Shown one piece after another: positions 26,489 through 36,389 of a DNA stretch of 64,000 nt. A model generated the notes under the pieces. The model was not told the DNA's origin and made no database searches. It saw nothing but the letters and a program-made list of their open reading frames with translations. Position 1 is the stretch's first letter. Every line of letters starts with the position of its first letter. This stretch comes from Oscillospiraceae bacterium (GTDB lineage Bacteria; Bacillota; Clostridia; Oscillospirales; Oscillospiraceae). The position numbers and the translations under genes are program-made. The stretch covers positions 1 through 64,000 of the forward strand of contig JAFSLL010000150.1 in the NCBI GenBank assembly GCA_017448455.1, given 5' to 3'.

Positions 26489-27364
26489 TTAATGGGCTTT
26501 AAAGAAGTCACACTCGTCGCGGTTGCACTGTCCGGCTGCGTCCAGCTTCATGTTGCAGTGGAAGACGTGTCCGAGGACGTGCTCCCGGTCGCCGTAGTAA
26601 TGATATTCCACCGGGACGCCCAGCTCCCGCAGCCTCTCTGCCAGCGGCGGCGCCGCCTCCGCCAGGAAGTCCCCCTCCGCCGTCATCACGAACGCGGGCG
26701 GAAAGCGCTCCGTCAGATGATCCATCACGCTGATCAGGCGCAGTTCCCGCTCCGAGCCCTTTTCCGGCAGATAGTCCGCCATCAGGCGGGTCGTCAGATC
26801 CTTCTTCCCGGTCAGGGAGATGTGATACACGCCGCAGTTGAGCGCGACCGCCCGCGGCGCGAAGCCCTCCGGCGGTGAGAAGGAAAACTCCTTCGCGAAG
26901 TCAGGGTTGGTACACAGGCAGCTGTAGAGCCCCAGCATATGCGCGCCGGCGCTGTCGCCCACCGCGTAAACCCGCTCCGGATCAAAGCCGTACTGTGCCG
27001 CGTTCTCGAGCACCCAGTGGAAGACCCGGTTCGTATCCTCCAGCGAGTCGGGAAACTTGTACTTCGGCGCCAGCCGGTAGGTGAAGTTGACCACCGCGAA
27101 GCCCTGCTGCGCCAGACTCATGCAGTAATACTGATACCGCTCCTTATCCCCGTAGACCCAGCCGCCGCCGTGGATGCTGACGATCACGGGCAGCATGCCC
27201 GCCTCCGCCTTCGGCCGGTATACATCCAGCAGGTTCCACCGGAAGTCCGGACCGTAGCGGATATCGTCAAAGCGGACGATATCCGCCGGTGTTGTGAGCC
27301 CCTTATCCCGTTTATCGTCCCCGTACTGGAACGCGGCTCTCACGGTAAAGCTTGTGAATGACAT
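26489..27364 (-). CDS. Alpha/beta-hydrolase esterase (HSL/acetylxylan-esterase-like)
   Basis: A 291-residue cytoplasmic esterase without signal peptide. It has the oxyanion motif HGGGW (near residue 64) and the nucleophile elbow GDSAGAH (near residue 137), typical of the hormone-sensitive-lipase family; the catalytic acid lies in TAEGDFLAEA and the His probably in YGDREHVLGHVFH. It hydrolyses short acyl or acetyl esters, and could remove acetyl groups from imported glycans, given the neighbouring glycosidase operon. The ATG at 27364 has a GAGGAGAG ribosome site. The CARF nuclease gene starts 65 bases later on the same strand. Confidence 0.85.
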   Translation of the reverse strand: MSFTSFTVRAAFQYGDDKRDKGLTTPADIVRFDDIRYGPDFRWNLLDVYRPKAEAGMLPVIVSIHGGGWVYGDKERYQYYCMSLAQQGFAVVNFTYRLAPKYKFPDSLEDTNRVFHWVLENAAQYGFDPERVYAVGDSAGAHMLGLYSCLCTNPDFAKEFSFSPPEGFAPRAVALNCGVYHISLTGKKDLTTRLMADYLPEKGSERELRLISVMDHLTERFPPAFVMTAEGDFLAEAAPPLAERLRELGVPVEYHYYGDREHVLGHVFHCNMKLDAAGQCNRDECDFFKAH

Positions 27365-27440
27365 GTTCTGCTCTCCTCGCCATGCTGTATTCTTTATACG
27401 CTGATCATACCCCATTTCCCCGATTTTCGCAATGTCAAAT

Positions 27441-27478
27441 GATACATTTGGTATCTAGCGCCGAAACGGTTGGTATCT
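27441..27478. promoter_or_regulatory. Candidate operator upstream of the esterase gene
   Basis: The perfect inverted repeat GATAC-N5-GTATC (27441-27455) overlaps the first of two direct TTGGTATCT copies (27448-27456 and 27470-27478; period 22). Two turns of the helix between direct repeats is the spacing used by AraC-type regulators. It lies 77 bases upstream of the esterase start. Confidence 0.4.
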
Positions 27479-27515
27479 GCGCGTCTTTTTGCTTGGATCC
27501 TGGCATCAAAAATGA

Positions 27516-27548
27516 CCGGGAGTGATACTGCTGCAGTATCATTCCCGG
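27516..27548 (-). terminator. Terminator of the glycosidase operon
   Basis: Fifteen-base arms from CCGGGAGTGATACTG to CAGTATCATTCCCGG with a three-base loop and one G-U pair; on the minus strand TCATTTTTG follows. It ends the transcription unit running from 36261. Confidence 0.85.
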
Positions 27549-27622
27549 CCGGATTTGTCAGGCATTATCCTTATCTTTCGCGGTCATCCCGTTCTTGTGG
27601 CTTCGTCTGATTCGACTCCGCT

Positions 27623-29422
27623 TTACAGCTTTACGCACGTCCCTTCGGTGATACCGTTTTCATTGAAAGCGTCCACACGGACGTAATACTCCCGCCCCGC
27701 GATCAGCGCGCCGATCCGGACATCGCCGGCGGAAAAGACAAGATCGCTGTGATAGAGCTTCTCCGGACCTGAGCCAAAGAGGATATTCCAGCCGAGCGCG
27801 TCCGCCTGCCCGGCAATGCTGACCGTCATGTCCAGGTCATTGGTGCGTTCCGCCGTGAAAGCCGAAACGGCTGGTTTTGCCCCCTCGCCGTTTCCAAAAA
27901 CACGCAGACCGGAGATGCAGGGCGCCTGCGCAAAGGGCACTGCCATCTCGCTCAGACGCAGATACCGGGCGGCAAAGCCCTCTTCCCGGATAACTAGATC
28001 ATGGCTCAGGTCGGTCCCGGCGGAGGACTTGTCCTCAATCACGAACCAGTTTTCACCATCTGCGCTGCCCTCCAGCTTCCACCGGGTGACATGCTCCGCC
28101 TCGTCGATATAGCGCGCCTGGGATCCGGGGCGGATCTCACCCGGGCAGGGAATGTCAATTCTGTCGTCGGCGAAGTTAAGCTGTACCGCATGCACATCAT
28201 ATACCGTTCCGAGATCCAGGCACAGCCACTCATCCAAGCTGTTTGACGCCGCGCGCCACCAGGTCTGAACATTTTCTTCCGCTGCCTTTTCCGGTTCATG
28301 CCCCGGCAGGCAGGAGGAAGCGGAAGCGGCTTTTCCGACGCTCAGAAGCATCCAGTCCGGGTTCCGCCAGGGGTCCTCCTTCTCTCCGGACACGCGCAGC
28401 GGCCAGTCGCCGTAGCGCTGGTTGCAGAAGAGCTCTCCGTCCTGATCGAAGCCCGCCGGCCAGATCCCGACCCGGCGTTCAAAGTCATGATTCTTTGAGA
28501 TGCGCATGGTCGCGGTATGCCACCAGTTCCCCTGCAGATCCCGCATCGTCGAGCCGTGGCCGGCACCGGGCAGAAAGCCGCCCGGTTTGTAGGAATAGGG
28601 ATTGTTCTCCGCCAGACAGAAGGGGCCCAGCGGGCTGTCCCCGACATAGACGCCGTCGGAATAGGTGTTGTACTGCGTTCCGGGTGCCGCATACTGGAGG
28701 TAGTATTTCCCCTCAAACCTGTCCATCCACGCGCCTTCGATATAGGGCCGGTTTGAAAACATGCCGCGGATCAGCGGTCTGACCCCGGCAGGCAAAGCTT
28801 CCTCCGGCACGCCCTGGCGCTTCACAAAGGCCCGGTACTTTGCCTCGATCTCTTCCTCCGAAGCGGGGAGGGTCGCATTGTTTTCGCCCACGCGCTCGTA
28901 GCCGATACGGTACGGATCGCCGAAGACAAGCTCCTTCTTCTCACCGACAGGCTGCATGCTCTCCGGGTCCAGCTCCACGCCGTAGATCGGCGTCGCATTG
29001 GAACAGCCCCAGTAGAAATAGACGCGGCCGTCTACATCGACGAACAGATTGGGGTCCCAGAACGGGAAATTGCCTTCGATCCTCTCGTACGGTCCGTTCA
29101 GGATATCCTTTGTGCGCCAGCGGTCGCAGTTATACTCCCGCGAGGACGCGCAGAAGTACACCCAGTCCCCCAGCACGCGCACATCCGGTGCGTAGTCGTA
29201 GAGCGGAAGCTCCTTCGGCAGACGGTGATTTTCCCAGCTGACCAGATCGTCCGACACCCAGACGCCCAGCGTCATGGAGGCGAAGATGTAGTAGCGCCCT
29301 TTGAACAGAATCATCGAAGGATCCGCCGCCTCGCGGCAGATCTGGAGTTCGCCGCCTTTTCGCGGGTCGGCGTTGAACTGATAGCGGTAGTTGATGTTGA
29401 CCGGATTACAGATGTATTTCAT
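27623..29422 (-). CDS. Family 43 glycoside hydrolase with discoidin and Fn3-like domains
   Basis: A 599-residue protein without signal peptide, so intracellular. Residues 25-375 form a five-bladed propeller like GH43: catalytic Asp34 in EAADPSMILF, the FPFWDPNLFVDVDGRVYFYWG strand, and the acid Glu in RPYIEGAWM. Residues about 400-510 are a discoidin (F5/8 C-like) carbohydrate-binding domain, and the last 85 are Fn3-like. Members act on arabinosides, xylosides and galactosides; substrate here not assigned. The ATG at 29422 overlaps the end of the rhamnosidase gene by 17 bases; an upstream frame would extend further into that gene and is rejected. Confidence 0.85.
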   Translation of the reverse strand: MKYICNPVNINYRYQFNADPRKGGELQICREAADPSMILFKGRYYIFASMTLGVWVSDDLVSWENHRLPKELPLYDYAPDVRVLGDWVYFCASSREYNCDRWRTKDILNGPYERIEGNFPFWDPNLFVDVDGRVYFYWGCSNATPIYGVELDPESMQPVGEKKELVFGDPYRIGYERVGENNATLPASEEEIEAKYRAFVKRQGVPEEALPAGVRPLIRGMFSNRPYIEGAWMDRFEGKYYLQYAAPGTQYNTYSDGVYVGDSPLGPFCLAENNPYSYKPGGFLPGAGHGSTMRDLQGNWWHTATMRISKNHDFERRVGIWPAGFDQDGELFCNQRYGDWPLRVSGEKEDPWRNPDWMLLSVGKAASASSCLPGHEPEKAAEENVQTWWRAASNSLDEWLCLDLGTVYDVHAVQLNFADDRIDIPCPGEIRPGSQARYIDEAEHVTRWKLEGSADGENWFVIEDKSSAGTDLSHDLVIREEGFAARYLRLSEMAVPFAQAPCISGLRVFGNGEGAKPAVSAFTAERTNDLDMTVSIAGQADALGWNILFGSGPEKLYHSDLVFSAGDVRIGALIAGREYYVRVDAFNENGITEGTCVKL

Positions 29423-31664
29423 AGTGATGCTCTCCTTTGTCCGCCTGATGCGTCTCGCCGTTCGGCAGCTCGATGCGCGCCGGAACCGGAATGCTGATAT
29501 CCAGACACAGCTTCTCTCCTTCATAGGCCCAGCTGCTGCGGATCACGCCCAGCGGGGAGCGCCATTCCGCCTTCGCGAAGTCCAGAGACCGGTCCGGCCG
29601 CGGCCGGATGCTCAGTCTGCCCTCTCTCAGTACAATACCGCAGACGCCGTCAAAAAGCCAGCCGGAGATCGCGCCGTAGGAATAATGGTTCAGGGAATCG
29701 TGCACCGTGCCGTCGGGCCGCACGCCGTCCCAGGTCTCCCAGATCGTGGTCGCGCCCTTCTTCACCTCATACAGCCAGCCGGGGCAGTCATCCTGCAGCA
29801 GCAGCCGGTACGCGGTATCGGTATGCCCGTTTTCCGCCAGCACCCGGCAGAGATCCGGCGTGGACAGGAAACCGGTGTTCAGATGATACCCGTTCTTCAC
29901 AACCAGGCCGTTCAGCGCGTCGGCCGCGGCCTGTGCCTCTTCGCCGTCCAGCAGGCCGAAGGCGATCGGGCGCACATATTCGCACTGGCGCTCCGAGCGG
30001 ATCACGCCGTTGTCGGTGCAGGCAAAGCGATAGGCCTTCTTCGCGCCGTCGGCAATGGCGGCGTACCTGGCTGCGTCCTCCGGCCTGCCGAGGATCCCGG
30101 CAATCCGCGAGAGCAGAGACGCGGAGCGGTAATAATACGCGGTCGCAACCTCGGGCGCGCCCTTCATCATGGCGGTCTTCATGACCTCCGTGTTGTCCAC
30201 GTCCGGCTGGCACCACTCACCGAAATGGAAGCCCTCGTCCACCAGGTATCTGTGATAGGGATTCTTCCGGTTGTGCAGGCGGGTTTTCTGCGCACGCTGT
30301 TCTACAAAGCCGAGCCAGCGGCACATCATATCATAGTTTTCTTCCAGAATCTCCTTGTTCCCGCAGGCGTTATACAGTGCCCAGGGCACCAGAATGCAGG
30401 CATCTCCCCAGCCGGAGGAGCCCTGCAGCATGTTCGAGATCATCCCGCCCCTGTTGTTCACCGGCGCGATGTTCTCCACCAGCCCGTCTTCCCGCTGCGC
30501 CAGGCGGCATTCACCCAGCCATTTGCGCAGGACGGGATAACAGTCTGCCAGAAAGACCGCCGTCGGCGCAAAGACGCCCGCGTCCCCTGTCCAGCCGGCG
30601 CGCTCCCGGGTGGGGCAGTCGGTGGGGATGTCGCAGAAGTTGGAGCGCATGCTCCAGAGGCTGTTGAGAAACAGGCGGTTGACATCCGCGTTTCCGCATT
30701 CGAAAAAGCCGGTCTGCGGCATCTCGGAATAGACGGCAATGGCGGTAAACGCCGCGTCGCGGAGATCGATCTCCGTATCCACCTTCGCGTAGCGGAAGCC
30801 AAAAACGGCAAAGCGCGGTTTGTAGACATTCTCGCCGTCTTTGCAGATATACTCGATCTTCTGCGGGATGCCGCCGTTCTTGTTGCGGTCGCCCGGATCA
30901 AAGTTCTTCTGCGTGAAGTTCCCGTTTTCATCCAGCGTCTCCCCGTGCCGGAGCGTGATCGTCTGTCCCGCCTTCGCGCGGACACGCAGCTGCGTGTATC
31001 CGGCCAGGTTCTGGCCGAAGTCGATCACCGTCTCGCCGTTCGGCGTGGTGAAGATCCTGCCCGGGAAGCGCTCCTGCTCCAGGATGGGCACGCTCTCGGT
31101 CGGCGCGAGATTCGCGTAACCGAAATCGCGGACCGTGACGCCGTGCCATGCACCGGTTTCCTCGAGGCGGGCGTCGTAGCGCTCCCCCTGCTGGAGGCTG
31201 TTCTCGCGCACGGGGCCGGCCTGACTGGCTTCCCAGCGCGCGTCGCTGCAGAGGACGGCCTCGCCGCCGATCTCCAGCTGGCAGAGCAGGGCCAGATCCG
31301 TTCCGTAGTAGTTGCGCAGCCCGTCAATGCCGACATTGCCGCGGTACCAGCCGTCGCCCAGCGTCACCGTGAGCTCGTTCTCTCCTTCCCGCAGCAGCGC
31401 GGAGACGTCATAAGCCTGTACCGTCAGCCGCCGGCGGTAATCCCCGGTACCCGGCGCCAGCACAAAGCTGCCCACGCGCTGTCCGTTCAGGCTGGCCTCA
31501 TACAGGCCGTGGCAGGTGATGTACAGGACGGCATCCGCAGTCTCCCGGACGGAGAAGCGCCTGCGCAGAACCGAGGCAGGCTGAACGCTCTCCGCGTCAT
31601 GCGGGAGTTCGGGGTCGATCCATTTGGCCGCCCAGCCTGCGGGCAGCCGATTTTTCATAAGCAT
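29406..31664 (-). CDS. Alpha-L-rhamnosidase, family GH78
   Basis: A 752-residue enzyme without signal peptide. Beta-sandwich modules (residues about 20-300) precede the (alpha/alpha)6 barrel. The barrel contains the GH78 marker DCPTRERAGWTGDAG and TTIWETWDG near the end, followed by SLNHYSYGAISGWL. It removes terminal rhamnose from pectic or flavonoid-type oligosaccharides taken up by the adjacent GPH transporter. The start at 31664 has GAGGAG eleven bases upstream, just after the stop of the isomerase gene; the ATG at 31685 is an alternative. The other genes of the operon are coupled to it. Confidence 0.9.
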   Translation of the reverse strand: MLMKNRLPAGWAAKWIDPELPHDAESVQPASVLRRRFSVRETADAVLYITCHGLYEASLNGQRVGSFVLAPGTGDYRRRLTVQAYDVSALLREGENELTVTLGDGWYRGNVGIDGLRNYYGTDLALLCQLEIGGEAVLCSDARWEASQAGPVRENSLQQGERYDARLEETGAWHGVTVRDFGYANLAPTESVPILEQERFPGRIFTTPNGETVIDFGQNLAGYTQLRVRAKAGQTITLRHGETLDENGNFTQKNFDPGDRNKNGGIPQKIEYICKDGENVYKPRFAVFGFRYAKVDTEIDLRDAAFTAIAVYSEMPQTGFFECGNADVNRLFLNSLWSMRSNFCDIPTDCPTRERAGWTGDAGVFAPTAVFLADCYPVLRKWLGECRLAQREDGLVENIAPVNNRGGMISNMLQGSSGWGDACILVPWALYNACGNKEILEENYDMMCRWLGFVEQRAQKTRLHNRKNPYHRYLVDEGFHFGEWCQPDVDNTEVMKTAMMKGAPEVATAYYYRSASLLSRIAGILGRPEDAARYAAIADGAKKAYRFACTDNGVIRSERQCEYVRPIAFGLLDGEEAQAAADALNGLVVKNGYHLNTGFLSTPDLCRVLAENGHTDTAYRLLLQDDCPGWLYEVKKGATTIWETWDGVRPDGTVHDSLNHYSYGAISGWLFDGVCGIVLREGRLSIRPRPDRSLDFAKAEWRSPLGVIRSSWAYEGEKLCLDISIPVPARIELPNGETHQADKGEHHYEIHL

Positions 31665-31671
31665 ACGCGTC

Positions 31672-32517
31672 TCATCTCCTCGCATTCAGCCAGACCGCGC
31701 TTGTTTCCAGGCTCCTGACCGGATCGCGGTCAATCCAGTTCCTGTGGCTCTCCAGAATCACGTTCCCGACCCCGTTTTCGCGGGCGATATCCAGCAGCCC
31801 GTCGAGATCCATATTGCCCGTTCCGAGTTCCATGCTGTCCGCCTTCAGGATCGGCGTCATGGCAGGCCCTTTCTGACGGCTGCCGCGGTCGGTCACATGC
31901 CAGAGCTTCATCCGGCTTCCGAGCCGCCTCATCCAGGCCTTCGCGTCCGCGCCGCCGTCGGTGAACCAGTAGCTGTCGAACTCGAAGCCGACAGTCGCCG
32001 GGTCGGTCCCGTCGATCAGGAGGTCATAGGCGCGCTTTCCGTTCCCGAGCGGCAGAAGCTCTACGTTGTGGTTGTGGTAAAGGAGCTCGACCCCCTCGGC
32101 TTTCATCGCCTCACCGGCTTTGTTCAGGCGCCCGGCCAGCTCGCGCACGGCCGGCCCGTCGGCGTAATCAAAACGGTACATGCCGGTGATGACCACCCGG
32201 TCCGTCCCGAAGCTCTTTGCCTCCGCCGCGACGGCGGCAGCGTCCCGTTCCAGGGCGCCGAGGTCGCTGTGCAGGCTCACGACGCCCAGTCCGGCGTCCT
32301 TTAACAGCCCGTGCCAGTCGAGGCTGCCGCCCCTGCCGGTGGGCATCCCCGCCGCGCGGGTCATCGCCCGTACCAGCAGGCCGGTCGGATGGATCATGAA
32401 GGAATTGAGCTCAAGGCCGTCGTAACCGGCGGCCTTGATTTTCTGCAGCGTTTCGCGGGCCTGTGCCTCCTTCGAGGTCACACTGCCCAGCATAATCTGC
32501 TGTACATAGGTTTTCAT
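31672..32517 (-). CDS. Xylose-isomerase-like TIM barrel protein
   Basis: A 281-residue sugar phosphate isomerase/epimerase family protein, with GLELNSF near residue 35, LHSDLG, the EGVELLYHNHNVEL strand, and later LWHVTD and VILESHRN. Such barrels bind a divalent metal with Glu/His ligands and isomerise or epimerise free sugars. Its substrate is not known; in this operon rhamnose, galactose or a derivative is likely. The ATG overlaps the stop of the GH2 gene by four bases (ATGA). Confidence 0.85.
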   Translation of the reverse strand: MKTYVQQIMLGSVTSKEAQARETLQKIKAAGYDGLELNSFMIHPTGLLVRAMTRAAGMPTGRGGSLDWHGLLKDAGLGVVSLHSDLGALERDAAAVAAEAKSFGTDRVVITGMYRFDYADGPAVRELAGRLNKAGEAMKAEGVELLYHNHNVELLPLGNGKRAYDLLIDGTDPATVGFEFDSYWFTDGGADAKAWMRRLGSRMKLWHVTDRGSRQKGPAMTPILKADSMELGTGNMDLDGLLDIARENGVGNVILESHRNWIDRDPVRSLETSAVWLNARR

Positions 32518-34715
32518 TTCTTAATCCCCTGCAATACACGGTTCAGCTGTTTGATGCTTTCCTCGTCCGCGCCGCCCTGCTTGAGAAGGCTCAGCATGGT
32601 CATACGGCCCATCATGCGCTGCAGTGCCGGGTTGTCCTTCACCGCGTCGGCTACATCGCCCCGCTCGCTTGCTCCCCTGGCCATCATGGCCTCGACAACA
32701 GGCCCCGCCTGCGGGTGGGCACGGAGATCGCCGAGCGTGTCGCTGACCGAGAAGCAGCTCGGATCCATCTCGTCGGCGTCGAACCAGTTGGTGACGGAGG
32801 CAGCGGCCTTGTTGAAGACATAGCTCCCGTCCGGCTCACGGACGCGGCGGATGCACATGCTGTCGGCACAGCCCTCGCCCTCGGCGCGGATCAGATGCTC
32901 GCCCAGCAGCGGAATGCGGAAGCGGAAGACGGTCTTCCCGGTCTGGACCGCGACCGGCATGTCATCGACATAGAGCCGGACCTCGCCGCAGTTGGAATAG
33001 ACCTTGATCTCCGTCTCTTCCTCGGCGCGGTTTTCATAGCGCTTGCCGCAGAGGTGGACGAAAGGCTCCGCTTTGTTCCAGGCCGCCCTGTAGAGGTAGA
33101 ACGCGTCCTTGCGGAGCGTGCGGTCGAAGGTCACGAGACCCTTCTGGTTCTCGCCGTGTTTGCCGCCCTCGTCGCGGCCGTCCGCCGCGAAATCAAAGAG
33201 GTTCCAGACATGGGTCGCCCAGAGATACGGCCGCTCTTCAATCATATTGAGCATATGCTCGTGATACAGCGCCTGATACTCCTCGGTGTAGTCGCCCTTC
33301 TCGGGACGGCTGCTGTGGAAGGCGGGGTTGGCGTCCGCGCCGTATTCGGAAAAGCCGATGACGCGGTCGGGGTATTTGGCGTGGTACTCATCAAAAAACT
33401 CATCCGTCTGCTCCAGCTCGCCGAGGTACCAGCCGAAGTAGAGGTTATAGCTGTTGATATCGGGAATCTCGAGGATGGGGCTGTCGATCTCCAGCATAAA
33501 GACGTTCGCCATCGTCGTCAGGCGTGTGGGATCCATGCGGTGGCACAGTTCGTTCAGTGCCCGGTGGTTCTCCAGCAGTTCCTCATTCACCGCGCTGGCT
33601 GCCGTGATCTCGTTCGAGAGGCCCCAGACCGCAATGCAGGGGTGGTTATAGCACTGACAGATCAGCTCGCGCATCTGATCCAGCGTGTTCTGACGGCCGT
33701 TCTGCATGTGCATGGTGATGTACGGAATCTCCGCCCAGACCACAATGCCGTTCTCGTCGCAGAGGTCGTAGAATTCCTGCGCGTGCTGGTAATGTGCCAG
33801 GCGCAGGGTGTTGGCGCCGAGCTCCCGGATGATGGCCATGTCGGCGGCATGATCCTCGTAAGACAGGGCGTTGCCTTTCCCCTTCAGATCCTGGTGCCGG
33901 CTGACGCCGCGCAGGGGGTAACTGCGCCCGTTGAGGAAGAAGCCTTTTTCCGGGTCGACGGCGAAGTGGCGGCAGCCGAAACGCGCGCTGACTTCATCCC
34001 CGCTTGCGAGCCTTGCCGATGCGGTATAGAGGAAGGGGTCGTTCACGCCGTCCCAGAGACGGGCGTTCTCGATGACGAACTCCGCCTTCGCGCTTCCCTC
34101 CACGGAGGGTACCGTCCGGCTCTCTCCGTTCACGGTAACGGTCACTTCCGCCGCGTTCTGCCAGGTCTCCACCGTGATGAAAGCCTGTTTCTTCTCCAGG
34201 TCCACCGTCGGCGTGACTTTGATGCCGGGTGTGCCGTCCTTGAGCAGTTCGAAATGCTCCTCGGGCACGGCGATCAGGTTCACATCCCGGTACAGGCCGC
34301 CGTAGAAGGTAAAGTCGGCCTTCTGGGGATAGACGCGGTCGTTGTCCCCGTTGTTCAGGCAGAGAGAGAGGATGTTCTTCTCCCGCAGCTTTTCCGTCAG
34401 CTCCACGCGGAAGGCGGAGTAGCCGCCCTCGTGTTCTGCCAGCAGCTCGCCGTTGAGATAAACATGGCAGGTGTGCGCCGCGCCGAGAACCTCGAGGAAG
34501 AGGCGCCCGCCCGCAGTCTCCTCCGCGGTCAGCTCGCGCACATACCAGCAGCTTCCGCGGTGGTAGTCGTTCCCGCCGTCCTGCCCGTCCACGGCGTTCC
34601 AGGTGTGGGGCAGCGTGACAGCCTCGCCCTGTTCGGCGAAACGAATGGCGGCTGCCGGAGGCATGGCGGCCTTCAGAAAGCGCCAGCCCTCGTTAATTCT
34701 GACGGTCTTACGCAT
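32514..34715 (-). CDS. Family 2 glycoside hydrolase (beta-galactosidase-like)
   Basis: A 733-residue intracellular enzyme. Sugar-binding domain at residues about 5-165 (TLPHTWNAVDGQDGG, FYGGLYRDV), an immunoglobulin-like domain to about 255, then the TIM barrel. The acid/base is Glu369 (VWGLSNEI) and the nucleophile is Glu457 (IGFSEYGAD). The C-terminal 150 residues are an Ig-like domain plus a helical tail. Beta-galactosidase and beta-glucuronidase both fit; I favour beta-galactosidase. Overlaps the transporter gene by eight bases and the isomerase by four. Confidence 0.9.
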   Translation of the reverse strand: MRKTVRINEGWRFLKAAMPPAAAIRFAEQGEAVTLPHTWNAVDGQDGGNDYHRGSCWYVRELTAEETAGGRLFLEVLGAAHTCHVYLNGELLAEHEGGYSAFRVELTEKLREKNILSLCLNNGDNDRVYPQKADFTFYGGLYRDVNLIAVPEEHFELLKDGTPGIKVTPTVDLEKKQAFITVETWQNAAEVTVTVNGESRTVPSVEGSAKAEFVIENARLWDGVNDPFLYTASARLASGDEVSARFGCRHFAVDPEKGFFLNGRSYPLRGVSRHQDLKGKGNALSYEDHAADMAIIRELGANTLRLAHYQHAQEFYDLCDENGIVVWAEIPYITMHMQNGRQNTLDQMRELICQCYNHPCIAVWGLSNEITAASAVNEELLENHRALNELCHRMDPTRLTTMANVFMLEIDSPILEIPDINSYNLYFGWYLGELEQTDEFFDEYHAKYPDRVIGFSEYGADANPAFHSSRPEKGDYTEEYQALYHEHMLNMIEERPYLWATHVWNLFDFAADGRDEGGKHGENQKGLVTFDRTLRKDAFYLYRAAWNKAEPFVHLCGKRYENRAEEETEIKVYSNCGEVRLYVDDMPVAVQTGKTVFRFRIPLLGEHLIRAEGEGCADSMCIRRVREPDGSYVFNKAAASVTNWFDADEMDPSCFSVSDTLGDLRAHPQAGPVVEAMMARGASERGDVADAVKDNPALQRMMGRMTMLSLLKQGGADEESIKQLNRVLQGIKK

Positions 34716-36261
34716 TGACGGGGTCTCCTTTGTGCAGTTCTTCTTCGATCAGCTCCGCTTTGGCCTCCGCCTTTTTGGCCTCGATGCGCTTCTGCACCTC
34801 GACCATCTCGGCCTTGCCCAGACTGCACTTGCGCATGACCCAGAGCGTGCAGATCCATCCGAGGATGGCCAGACCGTAGCGCAGGAACATGGTGACCCAG
34901 AAGATCGCGCCGGTGGGGCTGTCACCGGGCTGCGGCATTGTGCTTGTGTAGCCGATCATGGCAACACAGGCTGTGGCAATCAGCGCGGAGAAGGAAGAGA
35001 CAATCTTGTCCACCAGACTGTAGGTACCGGAGACGACCGCAGGGATGTACTTGCCGGAGCGGTCCAGCTCATAGTCGATGACGTCGGCCATGAAAGCGGT
35101 GCCGGCCGTGGTGCCGGCCATCATAAAGCCGTTTCCGATCAGCGTCAGGAGAACATAGAGAATCATGGTGATGCCCAGCTTCGCGATCGAGTAGGTGCCG
35201 ACCGTAAACCAGGTAAGTGTGAAGAAAGCGATGATGACGAGATTCGCGATGATGCAGTATTTGGCCCAGGCCACAATGGATTCCTTGTTGCCGTGCCTGC
35301 CGCAGTACCTCGCGCCGATGATGGCAAAGATGATCGAAGGCAGCATACCGCCGACAGAGATGTAGGTGGCAATGGACAGGTTACCGATGAGAATGCCTCC
35401 GAGCATCGTGCTGACAATCGCCGCGCTGCCCGCCTGCTGGGCAATTTTATCGGAGGACGCGGCAATGATGTAGGCCTGCAGCGGCTTGTTCTTGGAGAGA
35501 ACGGCCCACATATCCTTCCATCTCAGCCGCTCGTCCGCCTTATTGGTACCCCTGAAGTTCTCGGGTTTGTCGTAGGCGGAGATTCCGATGCAGACCAGAA
35601 TCACACCGATGAGGGAAACGATGACCGTGACGGTTGCCGCAGCGGTCAGATAAGCCTGAGAATAGTTGACTGCGTACCCGCCGGCTTCGGTCACGACAAT
35701 TTCACCGTATTTGGGCAGGAGCACGGTATTGAGAATAATCGTGAAAGCCATGGGAACGATGTAGTTGAACACCGTGTTCCACACGCCGACAGTCGGACGC
35801 TGCTTCGGGTCGTTGGTCAGCAGGGGCCCGAGGGTCTGCGCGGTCATGTTCACAATCGTATAGCCGATGACATAGAGCATGTAGGTCGCAAGGAACATCC
35901 CCACGCCGAAGCCCCTGCCGGCTGTCCAGGAGAACATCGCCATGATGCCGAAGGACTGGACTGCCCAGCCGAGCAGCATCAGAGGCCGGATCTTGCCGAA
36001 GCGGGTGTTGACCCGGTCATAGAGGAAGGCAAGCAGCGGGTCGGTGATGGCGTCAAAAATGCGGGTGAAAGTCAGCAGTCCGCCGACCAGAAGGGTTGAG
36101 ATGCCAAAGCCGATGCTGGCGGCGTAGGAGGCCTGCCCGATCAGCGTATAGATCGCCATGCCGTTGAGCGCGTTGCACGCGACCAGAATGATCTGCCACA
36201 GTTTGGCGCGCCGGTAATGCACGCCGTCGATTTCGCTCTGAGAGATTCTTTCCTTTGCCAT
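34708..36261 (-). CDS. GPH-family sugar symporter (MelB/YicJ-like)
   Basis: A 517-residue transporter with twelve membrane helices. The FDAITDPLLAFLYDRVNTRFGKIRP stretch (about residues 57-80) is the cation-binding signature of the glycoside-pentoside-hexuronide:cation symporter family. It brings oligosaccharides or glycosides in for the downstream enzymes. First gene of a five-gene operon (transporter, GH2, isomerase, GH78, GH43), divergent from an AraC regulator. ATG at 36261 with AAAAGGAG. Confidence 0.92.
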   Translation of the reverse strand: MAKERISQSEIDGVHYRRAKLWQIILVACNALNGMAIYTLIGQASYAASIGFGISTLLVGGLLTFTRIFDAITDPLLAFLYDRVNTRFGKIRPLMLLGWAVQSFGIMAMFSWTAGRGFGVGMFLATYMLYVIGYTIVNMTAQTLGPLLTNDPKQRPTVGVWNTVFNYIVPMAFTIILNTVLLPKYGEIVVTEAGGYAVNYSQAYLTAAATVTVIVSLIGVILVCIGISAYDKPENFRGTNKADERLRWKDMWAVLSKNKPLQAYIIAASSDKIAQQAGSAAIVSTMLGGILIGNLSIATYISVGGMLPSIIFAIIGARYCGRHGNKESIVAWAKYCIIANLVIIAFFTLTWFTVGTYSIAKLGITMILYVLLTLIGNGFMMAGTTAGTAFMADVIDYELDRSGKYIPAVVSGTYSLVDKIVSSFSALIATACVAMIGYTSTMPQPGDSPTGAIFWVTMFLRYGLAILGWICTLWVMRKCSLGKAEMVEVQKRIEAKKAEAKAELIEEELHKGDPVNA

Positions 36262-36317
36262 GATACCTGCTCCTTTTTCTTTCGTCAATCAGGGTCTCTC
36301 CCCTGTTTTCTGCGGCC

Positions 36318-36347
36318 ATTATACAGAGTTTGAGAGAAGAGCGTAAA
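36318..36347 (-). promoter_or_regulatory. Promoter of the glycosidase operon
   Basis: Minus-strand TATAAT (36318-36323) with a weak TTTACG (36342-36347) 18 bases upstream. The poor -35 is in line with activation by the divergent AraC protein. Confidence 0.6.
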
Positions 36348-36389
36348 GCCAAAAAAAAGAGTAAAATTACAAAAATTCAGGCAAAGTGC

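Noticed and set aside
29391..31718. 775-codon plus-strand frame over the rhamnosidase gene
   Set aside because: Antisense shadow of GH78.
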